A stretch of 64,000 nucleotides of DNA from Nocardioides agri (GTDB lineage Bacteria; Actinomycetota; Actinomycetes; Propionibacteriales; Nocardioidaceae). Each line of letters starts with the position of its first letter. The stretch's first letter is position 1. The stretch lies in NCBI RefSeq assembly GCF_013778305.1, contig NZ_JACEIC010000001.1, forward strand, positions 248,001-312,000, in the 5' to 3' direction. The translations under genes and the position numbers were made by a program. Shown here in pieces: positions 55,860 to 63,156 of this stretch. A model generated the notes under the pieces. It ran no database searches. It worked only from the letters and a program-made list of their open reading frames with translations, and was not told the DNA's origin.

Positions 55860-57998
55860 TTAAACCAGCCCCATCCGGTCGAGGATCCAGGCGAGGGTGA
55901 AGGCGCGGTCGTGCCACGACTTGTAGCGCCCCGAGACGCCGCCGTGGCCGGCCGCCATCTCGGTGCGGAGCAGGAAGTCGCGCCGGCCGACGGCGGTCGC
56001 GCGCAGCCGCGCGACCCACTTGGCCGGCTCCACGTAGAGCACCCGGGTGTCGTTGAGGGACGTCTCGGCGAGGATCGGCGGGTAGTCGAGCGCCGCGACG
56101 TTGTCGTAGGGCGCGTACGACGCGAGGTAGTCGTACACCTCGGCGTCGGCCTCGGGGTTGCCCCACTCGTCGTACTCGGTGACCGTCAGCGGCAGCGTGG
56201 CGTCCAGCATCGTGGTGAGCGAGTCCACGAACGGGACCCCCGCGACGATGCCGCCGAAGAGGTCCGGAGCCTGGTTGGCGACCGCCCCGACCAGCAGCCC
56301 GCCGGCGCTGGCGCCCTCCGCGACCAGCGTCTCCGGGGTGGTCCAGCCCGTGTCCACGAGGTGCCGGCCGCAGGCGATGAAGTCGGAGAACGTGTGCTGC
56401 TTCTTGAAGAGCTTGCCGTCGTCGTACCACCGCCGGCCCATCTCGCCGCCCCCGCGCACGTGGGCGATCGCGAACGCCGCGCCGCGGTCGAGCAGCGCGA
56501 GCCGGGCGATCGAGAAGTAGGGGTCGATCGAGGTCTCGTAGGCGCCGTAGCCGTAGAGCAGCGTCGGGACCGGCCCCGTGCCCCCGCCGACGTCCTCGCG
56601 GGCGCCGCGCTTGGCGACGATCGAGACCGGGACCCGCTCGCCGTCCTCGGCGGTCGCCCACAGGCGGTGCTCCTCGTAGTCGGCGGGGTCGTAGCCGCCG
56701 AGCACCGGCGTCCGGCGGAGCAGGGTGAGCTCACGGCTGCGCACGTCGTAGTCGTAGACCGACGCCGGCACCGCCATCGTGGTGTAGCCGAGCCGGACGA
56801 CGGGCTGGGCGAAGCCCGGGTTGCCGGCCGTGCCGACCGTGTAGATCTCGTGGTCGAACTCGACGAGGTAGTCGTCGCCGACGCCCCCGGCGCCGAGCTC
56901 GAGGATGCGGAGCTGGGTGAGGCCCTCGCTGCGCTGGTGGACGACGAGGTGGCCCGCGAAGGCGTCGACGTCCTCGAGGCGGACGGTGGGATCGTGCGCG
57001 ATGAGCGGCCGCCAGTCCTCCGCCGGGGTCGGCGCGATCGGCGCGGTCGACAGCTCGAAGTCGGGCCCGCTGTGGTTGTGCATCACCAGGAAGACGTCCT
57101 CGCCGGCGATGACGGCGTGGTCGAGGGAGTACTCGAGCCCCTCACGACGCTCGGCGAACACCTGCCACCCGGCGTCCGGGTCGTCGGCGTCGAGGAAGCG
57201 GTACTCCGAGGTGATCTTGGAGCCGGCGGCGACCACGATGAAGCGGTCGGTGCGGGTGCGGCCGACGCCGACCCAGAAGCGGCCGTCGGCCTCGTGGTGC
57301 ACGAGCTCGTCGTCGGCCTGGACGGTGCCGAGCCGGTGCCGCCAGATCTTGTCGGCGCGCCAGGTCTCGTCGACGGTGGTGTAGTAGAAGCTCTCGCCGG
57401 CGCGGTCCCAGGTCGCGCCGCCGAGCACGCCGACGATCTCGTCCTCGAGCAGGTCGCCGGTGGCGAGGTCCTTGACCCGCACGGTGTAGCGCTCGTCGCC
57501 GACGACGTCGGTGGAGTAGGCGAGCAGGGTGCCGTCGGGGCTCACCGAGGAGCCGCCGAGCGAGAAGAACTCGTGCCCCTGCGCGAGCTGGTCGAGGTCG
57601 AGCAGCACCTGCTCGCCGGGCAGCGCCGGCTGGTCCGGGGCGGTGTCCTCGGCGGGACGCGGCGGGGTCCAGTCGTCGGGGTCGGCGACCGGGACGCGGC
57701 AGCTCGCGCCGTACTCCTTGCCCTCGAAGGAGCGCCCGTAGTACCAGTAGCCGCGGTTGCGGGTCGGGACCGACAGGTCGGTCTCGCGGGTGCGGGCCTT
57801 GATGCCGTCGAAGATCGCCTGCCGCAGGTCCGCGAGGTGGGCGGTGCGCTCCTGGGTGTAGGCGTTCTCGGCCTCGAGGTACGCCGTGACGTCCGGCGAC
57901 TCCTTCTCCCGCAGCCACTCGTAGTCGTCGGTGCGGGCGCGGCCGTGGATCTCGCGGCTGGTGGGTCGTCGGTCGGCGACGGGTGGCTCCAGGGACAT
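55860..57998 (-). CDS. ptrB: Oligopeptidase B-like S9 serine peptidase
   Basis: A 712-residue S9A peptidase: N-terminal beta-propeller (about 70-420) and a C-terminal alpha/beta-hydrolase. Nucleophile Ser564 in GASAGG, acid in LNDTRVLYVEPAKW, and His in GHGGVSGRY. It cuts short peptides, typically after Arg/Lys for oligopeptidase B. No signal peptide, so cytosolic. ATG at 57998 with TAGGTT seven bases upstream (leaderless). Confidence 0.92.
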   Translation of the reverse strand: MSLEPPVADRRPTSREIHGRARTDDYEWLREKESPDVTAYLEAENAYTQERTAHLADLRQAIFDGIKARTRETDLSVPTRNRGYWYYGRSFEGKEYGASCRVPVADPDDWTPPRPAEDTAPDQPALPGEQVLLDLDQLAQGHEFFSLGGSSVSPDGTLLAYSTDVVGDERYTVRVKDLATGDLLEDEIVGVLGGATWDRAGESFYYTTVDETWRADKIWRHRLGTVQADDELVHHEADGRFWVGVGRTRTDRFIVVAAGSKITSEYRFLDADDPDAGWQVFAERREGLEYSLDHAVIAGEDVFLVMHNHSGPDFELSTAPIAPTPAEDWRPLIAHDPTVRLEDVDAFAGHLVVHQRSEGLTQLRILELGAGGVGDDYLVEFDHEIYTVGTAGNPGFAQPVVRLGYTTMAVPASVYDYDVRSRELTLLRRTPVLGGYDPADYEEHRLWATAEDGERVPVSIVAKRGAREDVGGGTGPVPTLLYGYGAYETSIDPYFSIARLALLDRGAAFAIAHVRGGGEMGRRWYDDGKLFKKQHTFSDFIACGRHLVDTGWTTPETLVAEGASAGGLLVGAVANQAPDLFGGIVAGVPFVDSLTTMLDATLPLTVTEYDEWGNPEADAEVYDYLASYAPYDNVAALDYPPILAETSLNDTRVLYVEPAKWVARLRATAVGRRDFLLRTEMAAGHGGVSGRYKSWHDRAFTLAWILDRMGLV

Positions 57999-58005
57999 AG
58001 CGCCG

Positions 58006-58011
58006 AACCTA
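58006..58011 (-). promoter_or_regulatory. -10 box of leaderless ptrB transcript
   Basis: TAGGTT on the minus strand, seven bases before the ATG at 57998. Confidence 0.5.
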
Positions 58012-58023
58012 TCCCCGCGGCGG

Positions 58024-59142
58024 TCAGGCCCAGCTCGCGGTCCCCGCCGGGGCGGAGCGGAACGCGAAGCGCGGGTCCGGCGTGCCGCCCTCGACCAGGT
58101 CGGCGACGAGCACGCCGGTCAAGGGCGCGAACTTCGCGGCGTGCCCCGAGCAGGGCGAGGCGACGACGACCGGCCCGACGCGGTCGAGCACGAAGTCGCC
58201 GTCCGGCGTCATCGTGAACAGGCAGCTCGCCTCCGCCACCGGCTCGGGCTCGAGCCCGGGCAGGTACTCCTCGACGAAGGCCCGCACGGTGCGGCGGGCA
58301 AGGTCGTCGATGACGCCGTCGCGGGCGGTCGCGCTGGTGTCGGACTCGCTGTCGAACTGCCCGACCTTGTACGCCGGCGCCGGGCCGCCGTCGCGACCGG
58401 AGGGGAGCGCGTAGATCTCGGTGTCGTCCGTCAGGTGCACGAGGGTCGGCCAGGCGGCCGCCGGGTCGCGGTGCCGGTGGTGGAACACCTCCTGCTGCTT
58501 GACCTGGAGGTCCGGCAGCTGCGGGCTCACGCCCAGGCCACCGAGGAGCTCGGGCAGCCAGGCGCCGGCCGCGACGACCACGCGTCGCGCCCGGTCGCTG
58601 CCACCCTCGGTGTGCACGACGACCCCGTCGCCGGCCGGCTCGAGCCGGGTCATCGCGGTGTGCTCGCGCAGCTCGGCGCCGTGGCGCGCGGCGAGCTCGA
58701 CGCAGGTGGAGACGGTGCGGTCGGCGTCGAGGTGGCCCGCACCCGGGTGGAAGGTCGCCGGCCCGACCGCGATCCCGGGCCACCGGTCCGCGACCTCGGC
58801 GGTGGAGAGGTGGACCACCGGCACGCCGGCGGACGTGAGCGCGGCGTGGACCGCCTCGGGGCGCCCGGCGCCGACGTCGAGCCCGCCGGTGGGCGTGCGC
58901 AGCGCGACGCCCGACTCGTCCTCGAGCCGGTCCCACTCGTCGGCGGCACGGCCGGTGAGGGCGACGTAGAACGGGTCGGCGTACGCGCGCCGGTAGATCC
59001 GCGAGGAGCCGTGGGAGCTGCCGTGCCGGTGGCCGACGGCGTGCTGCTCCAGCAGCAGCACGGAGTGCCCGCGGGCCGCGAGCTCGCGGGCGGATGCCGC
59101 ACCGGCGAGCCCGGCGCCGACCACGCAGACGTCGTACTGCAT
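58024..59142 (-). CDS. Sarcosine oxidase / N-methyltryptophan oxidase-like flavoenzyme
   Basis: A 372-residue DAO/GlpO-fold monomeric sarcosine oxidase family member. FAD-binding VVGAGLAGAASA at the N-terminus, and the active-site loop HGSSHGSSRIYRRAY corresponding to the His/Arg pair of the family. ASCLFTMTPD carries the cysteine that covalently holds FAD; SPCSGHAAKF contains the flavin-reduction lysine. It oxidises an N-methyl amino acid or imino acid; the substrate is not set. ATG at 59142, leaderless. Divergent from pxpA. Confidence 0.88.
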   Translation of the reverse strand: MQYDVCVVGAGLAGAASARELAARGHSVLLLEQHAVGHRHGSSHGSSRIYRRAYADPFYVALTGRAADEWDRLEDESGVALRTPTGGLDVGAGRPEAVHAALTSAGVPVVHLSTAEVADRWPGIAVGPATFHPGAGHLDADRTVSTCVELAARHGAELREHTAMTRLEPAGDGVVVHTEGGSDRARRVVVAAGAWLPELLGGLGVSPQLPDLQVKQQEVFHHRHRDPAAAWPTLVHLTDDTEIYALPSGRDGGPAPAYKVGQFDSESDTSATARDGVIDDLARRTVRAFVEEYLPGLEPEPVAEASCLFTMTPDGDFVLDRVGPVVVASPCSGHAAKFAPLTGVLVADLVEGGTPDPRFAFRSAPAGTASWA

Positions 59143-59148
59143 GCCAGC

Positions 59149-59158
59149 AGCCTAGATT
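59149..59158. promoter_or_regulatory. Overlapping divergent -10 boxes (flavoenzyme / pxpA)
   Basis: AGCCTAGATT reads as TAGGCT leftward (59149-59154) and TAGATT rightward (59153-59158), sharing the central TA. The start codons are six and eight bases away. Confidence 0.6.
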
Positions 59159-59166
59159 GGTCGCCG

Positions 59167-59865
59167 ATGCCCGAGAGTCGCACGACCGTCGACCTGAACG
59201 CCGACCTCGGCGAGGAGGTCACCGACGACGCCGCCCTGCTCGCGGTCGTCACGAGTGCCAACGTCGCGTGCGGCTACCACGCCGGGAGCGCCGCGATCAT
59301 GCGCGCGGTCTGCGCCGAGGCGGCCCGGCTCGGGGTGGCGGTCGGCGCGCAGGTCTCCTACGCCGACCGGGAGCACTTCGGTCGCGTCGCCCGCGACGTC
59401 GCCCCCGGCGTGCTGCGCGACCAGGTGGCGGACCAGGTCGGGACGCTCGCCGAGATCGCCGCCGTCGCCGGCACCGCCGTGCGCTACGTCAAGCCCCACG
59501 GCGCGCTCTACCACCGGGTGCTCGACGACGACGAGCAGGCCGACGCGGTGCTGGCCGGCTCGGCAGACCTGCCGGTGCTCACGATGCCGGGGGTGCTGCT
59601 CGACCACGCCGCCCGCGCCGGTCGGCGCACCTTCCGCGAGGGCTTCCCCGACCGGGGGTACGGCGCCGGCGGCCGGCTGCTGCTGCGCGCGCAGCCGGGG
59701 GCGCTGCTGACGAGCGAGGAGGCGATCGTGGGGCAGGCGCTGTCGCTCGCGGGGTCGGTCGACTCGCTGTGCCTGCACGGCGACAGCCCGGGTGCGGTGG
59801 CGCACGCCCGGGCCGTGCGCGCCGCACTGGAGGCGGCCGGGCGCGGGCTCCGCCCGTTCTGCTGA
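59167..59865 (+). CDS. pxpA: 5-oxoprolinase subunit A (LamB/YcsF family)
   Basis: Subunit of the prokaryotic ATP-dependent 5-oxoprolinase that opens pyroglutamate to glutamate with PxpBC. 232 residues. Signatures: DLNADLGEE at residues 9-17, ANVACGYHAG, YVKPHGALYH and LCLHGDSP. ATG eight bases after TAGATT (leaderless). Unlike the usual adjacent pxpABC, it is parted from pxpB by about 420 bases holding regulatory and RNA-like sequence. Confidence 0.93.
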   Translation: MPESRTTVDLNADLGEEVTDDAALLAVVTSANVACGYHAGSAAIMRAVCAEAARLGVAVGAQVSYADREHFGRVARDVAPGVLRDQVADQVGTLAEIAAVAGTAVRYVKPHGALYHRVLDDDEQADAVLAGSADLPVLTMPGVLLDHAARAGRRTFREGFPDRGYGAGGRLLLRAQPGALLTSEEAIVGQALSLAGSVDSLCLHGDSPGAVAHARAVRAALEAAGRGLRPFC

Positions 59866-59868
59866 GGG

Positions 59869-59966
59869 ATCCCACAGGCGTGTCCACAGGTCTGGACCAG
59901 TTCCTGTGGAGTGTGGCCTCCTGTTGTGGACGAAGGCGGTCCCGCTGTGGATCGGGCTGTGGGTTC
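59869..59966. promoter_or_regulatory. Cluster of DnaA-box-like sequences
   Basis: GTGTCCACA (59880) and TGTGGACGA (59925) are each 8/9 to the actinobacterial box TTGTCCACA or its complement. Weaker TGTGGA-type matches start at 59905, 59946 and 59958, and TCCCACA near 59870. The spacing is close to multiples of one helical turn for several pairs. Confidence 0.3.
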
Positions 59967-59977
59967 GCGGCGACCCC

Positions 59978-60007
59978 TTGCGGGGTGTGACCCGGGCCAC
60001 GTAGAAC
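59978..60007 (+). promoter_or_regulatory. Candidate promoter of the structured RNA
   Basis: TTGCGG, 18 bases, TAGAAC. It is weak in both hexamers but correctly spaced, and is placed just before the RNA's closing helix. Confidence 0.3.
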
Positions 60008-60009
60008 TC

Positions 60010-60205
60010 TCCTCACCAGATCGACCGGGAGACCGGGAGAGCTGGGGATCGGACAGGAACGACGACCCGCACCGCGAGGCGACTCGCGGCGGACGCCCGG
60101 TGACGGGGCGGCCGGGGTCGGAGTGAGGGTCCGGTGGGTCGGACGTCACCGAGCCGGCCGAACCGAGGGGCCCCTGGTGCTCATACCACCGGGGGCCCCT
60201 CGCCT
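60010..60205 (+). ncRNA. Candidate structured RNA between pxpA and pxpB
   Basis: About 190 bases without a credible gene. A closing helix pairs 60010-60016 with 60123-60129 and, after an internal loop, 60022-60026 with 60116-60120. Inside is a 7-bp hairpin with GCGA loop (60072-60078 / 60083-60089). A small hairpin at 60130-60143 and a 16-bp terminator (60164-60202) with a CCTATTTC tail follow. The pxpB start appears to have its own -10 further downstream, so this may be an independent sRNA. It matches no RNA family I know; a leader or attenuator is the alternative. Confidence 0.4.
60164..60202 (+). terminator. Strong intrinsic terminator upstream of pxpB
   Basis: 16 pairs with one G-T (60164-60179 with 60187-60202), loop CTCATAC, followed by CCTATTTC. 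No coding gene ends nearby; pxpA ends 300 bases upstream. Confidence 0.75.
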
Positions 60206-60272
60206 ATTTCATGCTGGACCTCTCCGGCGCGACCCGCAACGTCCGGTGCGTGACGGGCGCGTGAACGCCCCC

Positions 60273-60278
60273 GAGACT
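60273..60278 (+). promoter_or_regulatory. -10 box of leaderless pxpBC transcript
   Basis: GAGACT ends six bases before the GTG at 60285. Confidence 0.4.
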
Positions 60279-60284
60279 GGGTCC

Positions 60285-60890
60285 GTGACCGGGATCGTGC
60301 AGCTGCGCCCCGTCGGCCCGTCCGCGGTGCTCGCCGAGGTCGGCGACGCCGCCTCCGCGCTCGCGCTCGCGGGCTGGGCACGCGCGCACGACGTCCCGGC
60401 GGTCGAGGTCGTGCCCGCGGCCGAGAGCGTGCTCTTCGACGGCGTCGCCGACCCCGCCGCGCTCGCGGCCCAGCTGCGCGGCTGGGAGCCCGGCGAGCCG
60501 CCACCGCCCGGTCCCGCGGTCGAGGTGCCGGTCGTCTACGACGGACCCGACCTCGACGACGTGGCGTCGCGGTGGGGGACCGACGTGGCCGGAGTGGTCG
60601 CCCGGCACAGCGAGGTCGAGTACGTCGCGGCGTTCTGCGGGTTCGCGCCGGGCTTCGCCTACCTGGCGGGACTGCCGGACGCGCTCGCCGTACCGCGCCT
60701 GTCGTCGCCGCGCCCGCGGGTGCCCGCCGGCGCGGTCGGACTGGCCGGGGCGTGGTGCGGGGTCTACCCGACCGCGTCGCCCGGCGGCTGGCGGCTGCTG
60801 GGGCGGACGGACGCGACCCTCTGGGACCAATCGCGCGCCGAGCCCGCGCTGCTCCCACCGGGCACCCGGGTGAGGTTCGTGCCGCAGTGA
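60285..60890 (+). CDS. pxpB: 5-oxoprolinase subunit B (KipI-like)
   Basis: A 201-residue PxpB/KipI-domain protein: N-terminal LRPVGPSAVLAEV and the cyclophilin-like C-terminal half with VEYVAAFCGFAPGFAYLAGL (in outline) and SPRPRVPAGAVGLAG, the most conserved block. It pairs with PxpC. GTG at 60285 fits the family N-terminus and the GAGACT box; GTG at 60261 is an alternative. It overlaps pxpC by GTGA. Often misannotated as an allophanate hydrolase subunit. Confidence 0.9.
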   Translation: MTGIVQLRPVGPSAVLAEVGDAASALALAGWARAHDVPAVEVVPAAESVLFDGVADPAALAAQLRGWEPGEPPPPGPAVEVPVVYDGPDLDDVASRWGTDVAGVVARHSEVEYVAAFCGFAPGFAYLAGLPDALAVPRLSSPRPRVPAGAVGLAGAWCGVYPTASPGGWRLLGRTDATLWDQSRAEPALLPPGTRVRFVPQ

Positions 60891-61726
60891 TCGAGGTGGT
60901 GGAGGTCGGGCCGCTGGTGACGGTCCAGGACCGGGGCCGGTTCGGCCTGGCGCACCTCGGCGTCCCGCGCGCGGGCGCGCTCGACGCCCCGGCCGCCGCA
61001 CTGGCGAACCGGGTGGTCGGCAACGACCCGGACGACGCCGTGCTGGAGGTGCTGCTCGGCGGGCTGGTGCTGCGCAGCGACGCCGGCTGCTGGGTCGCCG
61101 TGACCGGCGCCGGCGGGCCCGGTCGTGCGGCGTGGCTGGCTCCGGGTGCCGAGCTGCGTGTCGAGCGGCCACCGACCGGGCTCCGCTCGTACGTCGCGGT
61201 CGCCGGCGGCATCGCCGTCGAGCCCGTGCTCGGCTCCCGGTCGACCGACACGCTCGCCTGGGTCGGCCCCGCCCCGGTCGAGGCCGGAGCCCGCCTGCCG
61301 GTGGGCGAGCCGAGGCGGGAGCCGCCCCCCTTCGACGCGCCGCGCCCACCCCGGCCGGGCCCGCTGCGGGTGCACCCCGGACCGCGCGCCGACTGGTTCG
61401 CCGACGACGTGCTCGACCGCTTGTGCGCCGCGGCGTACGTCGTGGGCGCCGACTCCAACCGGGTCGGGCTGCGCCTCGAGGGGGAGCGGCTGCCACCGCG
61501 GCGCGACGACGAGCTGGCCAGCGAGGGGATGGTGCTCGGAGCGGTGCAGGTGCCCCCGAGCGGGCAGCCGGTCGTGTTCCTGGCCGACCACCCGCCGACC
61601 GGTGGCTACCCGGTCGTCGCGGTCGTCGACCCGGCCGACCTGTGGCAGTGCGCCCAGCTGCGGCCCGGCGAGGAGGTGCGGTTCACCCCGGCTCCTCCTC
61701 CGGCGTCGGGGGGCGCCAGACCGTGA
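60887..61726 (+). CDS. pxpC: 5-oxoprolinase subunit C (KipA-like)
   Basis: A 279-residue PxpC/KipA-type biotin-independent carboxylase-like domain: IEVVEVGPLVTVQDRGRFG (about residues 1-19), then GVPRAGALD, the YVAVAGGI strand and SEGMVLGAVQVPPSGQPV, ending with DHPPTGGYPVVAVV. Family length is about 300, so it is slightly short. Translationally coupled to pxpB. The last 44 bases overlap the convergent dinB gene. Confidence 0.92.
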   Translation: MIEVVEVGPLVTVQDRGRFGLAHLGVPRAGALDAPAAALANRVVGNDPDDAVLEVLLGGLVLRSDAGCWVAVTGAGGPGRAAWLAPGAELRVERPPTGLRSYVAVAGGIAVEPVLGSRSTDTLAWVGPAPVEAGARLPVGEPRREPPPFDAPRPPRPGPLRVHPGPRADWFADDVLDRLCAAAYVVGADSNRVGLRLEGERLPPRRDDELASEGMVLGAVQVPPSGQPVVFLADHPPTGGYPVVAVVDPADLWQCAQLRPGEEVRFTPAPPPASGGARP

Positions 61727-63020
61727 GGTCCGGGTCGTCCTCGGCGTAGGAGCGCACCGGCCCGGCGGGGGTCTCGGCGGTCTCGAAGCGCACGGTCACC
61801 ACACCGCGGCCCGAGCCCCACACCCACCCCCGGCCCATCTCGGCGTGCTCGACGTCCATGCCCGGCGCCCAGGCGCGCCGCGAGTGGTGGGGCACCTCGA
61901 CGTCCGGCAGCTCCTCCTCGTCCTCGGTCGTCTCGCCGAAGAGGTCCTCCTGGACCCAGTCGGCGAGCCCGGAGACGCCGACACCGAGCAGCCGGACGCC
62001 GCCGGAGGTGTCCAGGTCGGCGAGCAGGGTGCGGGCCAGCCGGGCGATGGTCGCCGGCGCGTCGGTCGGCGAGGCGAGGGTCGTGGAGCGGTTGAGCGTC
62101 GTGAAGTCGTGCAGCCGCACCTTGATCGTCACCGTGCGGCCGGAGAGCCCGGCCTTGCGCAGCCGGCGCGCGACGTCGACGGCCTGCCGGGTGAGCAGCT
62201 GCTCCATCAGCACGCGGTCGGTGAGGTCGTGGTCGTAGGTGCCCTCGACGCTCACCGACTTCGCCTCGCGCTCGGCGACCACGGGACGGTCGTCCTGCGC
62301 CTGCGCGAGCTGGTGGAGCCAGTGGCCGTTGGCGTTGCCGAGCAGCCGCACCAGCTCGTCCTCGCTCAGCGTCTCCAGGTCCGCGACCGTGTGCACGCCG
62401 ACCCGGCGGAGCCGCTCGGTCGTCGCCGGCCCGACGCCGGGGATGACGGTGACGCTCATCGGTCGCAGCAGGTCGCGCTCGGTGCCGCGCGGGACGACCA
62501 CCAGGCCGTCCGGCTTGTCGAGGTCGCTGGCGACCTTCGCGAGGAACTTCGAGCTCGCGACGCCGACCGACGCCGTCAGCCCGCCGGTGACCTCCTCGAC
62601 CCGCGCACGGAGGTGCTCCGCGAACGCGGTCACCGACGGCACCGAGAGGTCGGCAAGTTGGGGGTACGTCGCCCGGTCGGCGGCCGCGAGGTCGACGAAC
62701 GCCTCGTCGAGCGACAGGGGCTCGACGAGCGGCGACACGGACCGCAGCAGCGCCATCACGCGCTCGCTGGTGTCGCGGTAGGCGTGGAACCGGCCGGTCA
62801 GGAACGCCGCGTGCGGGCACCGAGCCCGGGCCTCCCGGGTCGACATCGCCGAGCGCACGCCGTACCTGCGGGCCTCGTAGGACGCCGTCGACACGACGCC
62901 CCGGCCGCCGACGCCACCGACCACCACGGGCTTGCCGCGCAGGGACGGCTTGTCCCGCTGCTCGACGGCGGCGAAGAAGGCGTCCAGGTCCAGGTGGAGC
63001 ACCGACGCGACCGCACGCAC
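61683..63020 (-). CDS. dinB: DNA polymerase IV (DinB, Y-family)
   Basis: Translesion polymerase, 445 residues. Catalytic Asp11/Asp13 in HLDLDAFF, and Asp105-Glu106 in SLDEAF; the steric-gate region is DAFFAAVE. Helix-hairpin-helix IPGVGPATTERL follows and the little-finger domain ends with the beta-clamp motif QEDLF (about residue 360). An 80-residue C-terminal tail beyond the clamp motif (VEHAEMGRGWVWGSGRG) is typical of actinobacterial DinB. GTG start at 63020. Confidence 0.93.
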   Translation of the reverse strand: MRAVASVLHLDLDAFFAAVEQRDKPSLRGKPVVVGGVGGRGVVSTASYEARRYGVRSAMSTREARARCPHAAFLTGRFHAYRDTSERVMALLRSVSPLVEPLSLDEAFVDLAAADRATYPQLADLSVPSVTAFAEHLRARVEEVTGGLTASVGVASSKFLAKVASDLDKPDGLVVVPRGTERDLLRPMSVTVIPGVGPATTERLRRVGVHTVADLETLSEDELVRLLGNANGHWLHQLAQAQDDRPVVAEREAKSVSVEGTYDHDLTDRVLMEQLLTRQAVDVARRLRKAGLSGRTVTIKVRLHDFTTLNRSTTLASPTDAPATIARLARTLLADLDTSGGVRLLGVGVSGLADWVQEDLFGETTEDEEELPDVEVPHHSRRAWAPGMDVEHAEMGRGWVWGSGRGVVTVRFETAETPAGPVRSYAEDDPDLTVWRPPTPEEEPG

Positions 63021-63156
63021 GCGCGCACGCTACCGCGCGGCGCCGACAGACCGGCCGACCGCCACTTCCCGTCCACAGACGCCGCCCGGACGCGTCTCTC
63101 CACAGCCTCGCTCCCGCCGGGCCGAGGATGTCGGCCGGCGCGGGGACCGTCGAGGC

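Noticed and set aside
60010..60205. Assignment of the structured region to 6S, 6C, cobalamin, SAM/SAH or ydaO families
   Set aside because: None of their diagnostic conserved sequences could be found by eye.
60123..60284. Possible longer pxpB reading frame starting at 60123
   Set aside because: It would run through the terminator hairpin and lacks similarity to the PxpB N-terminus before residue 55.
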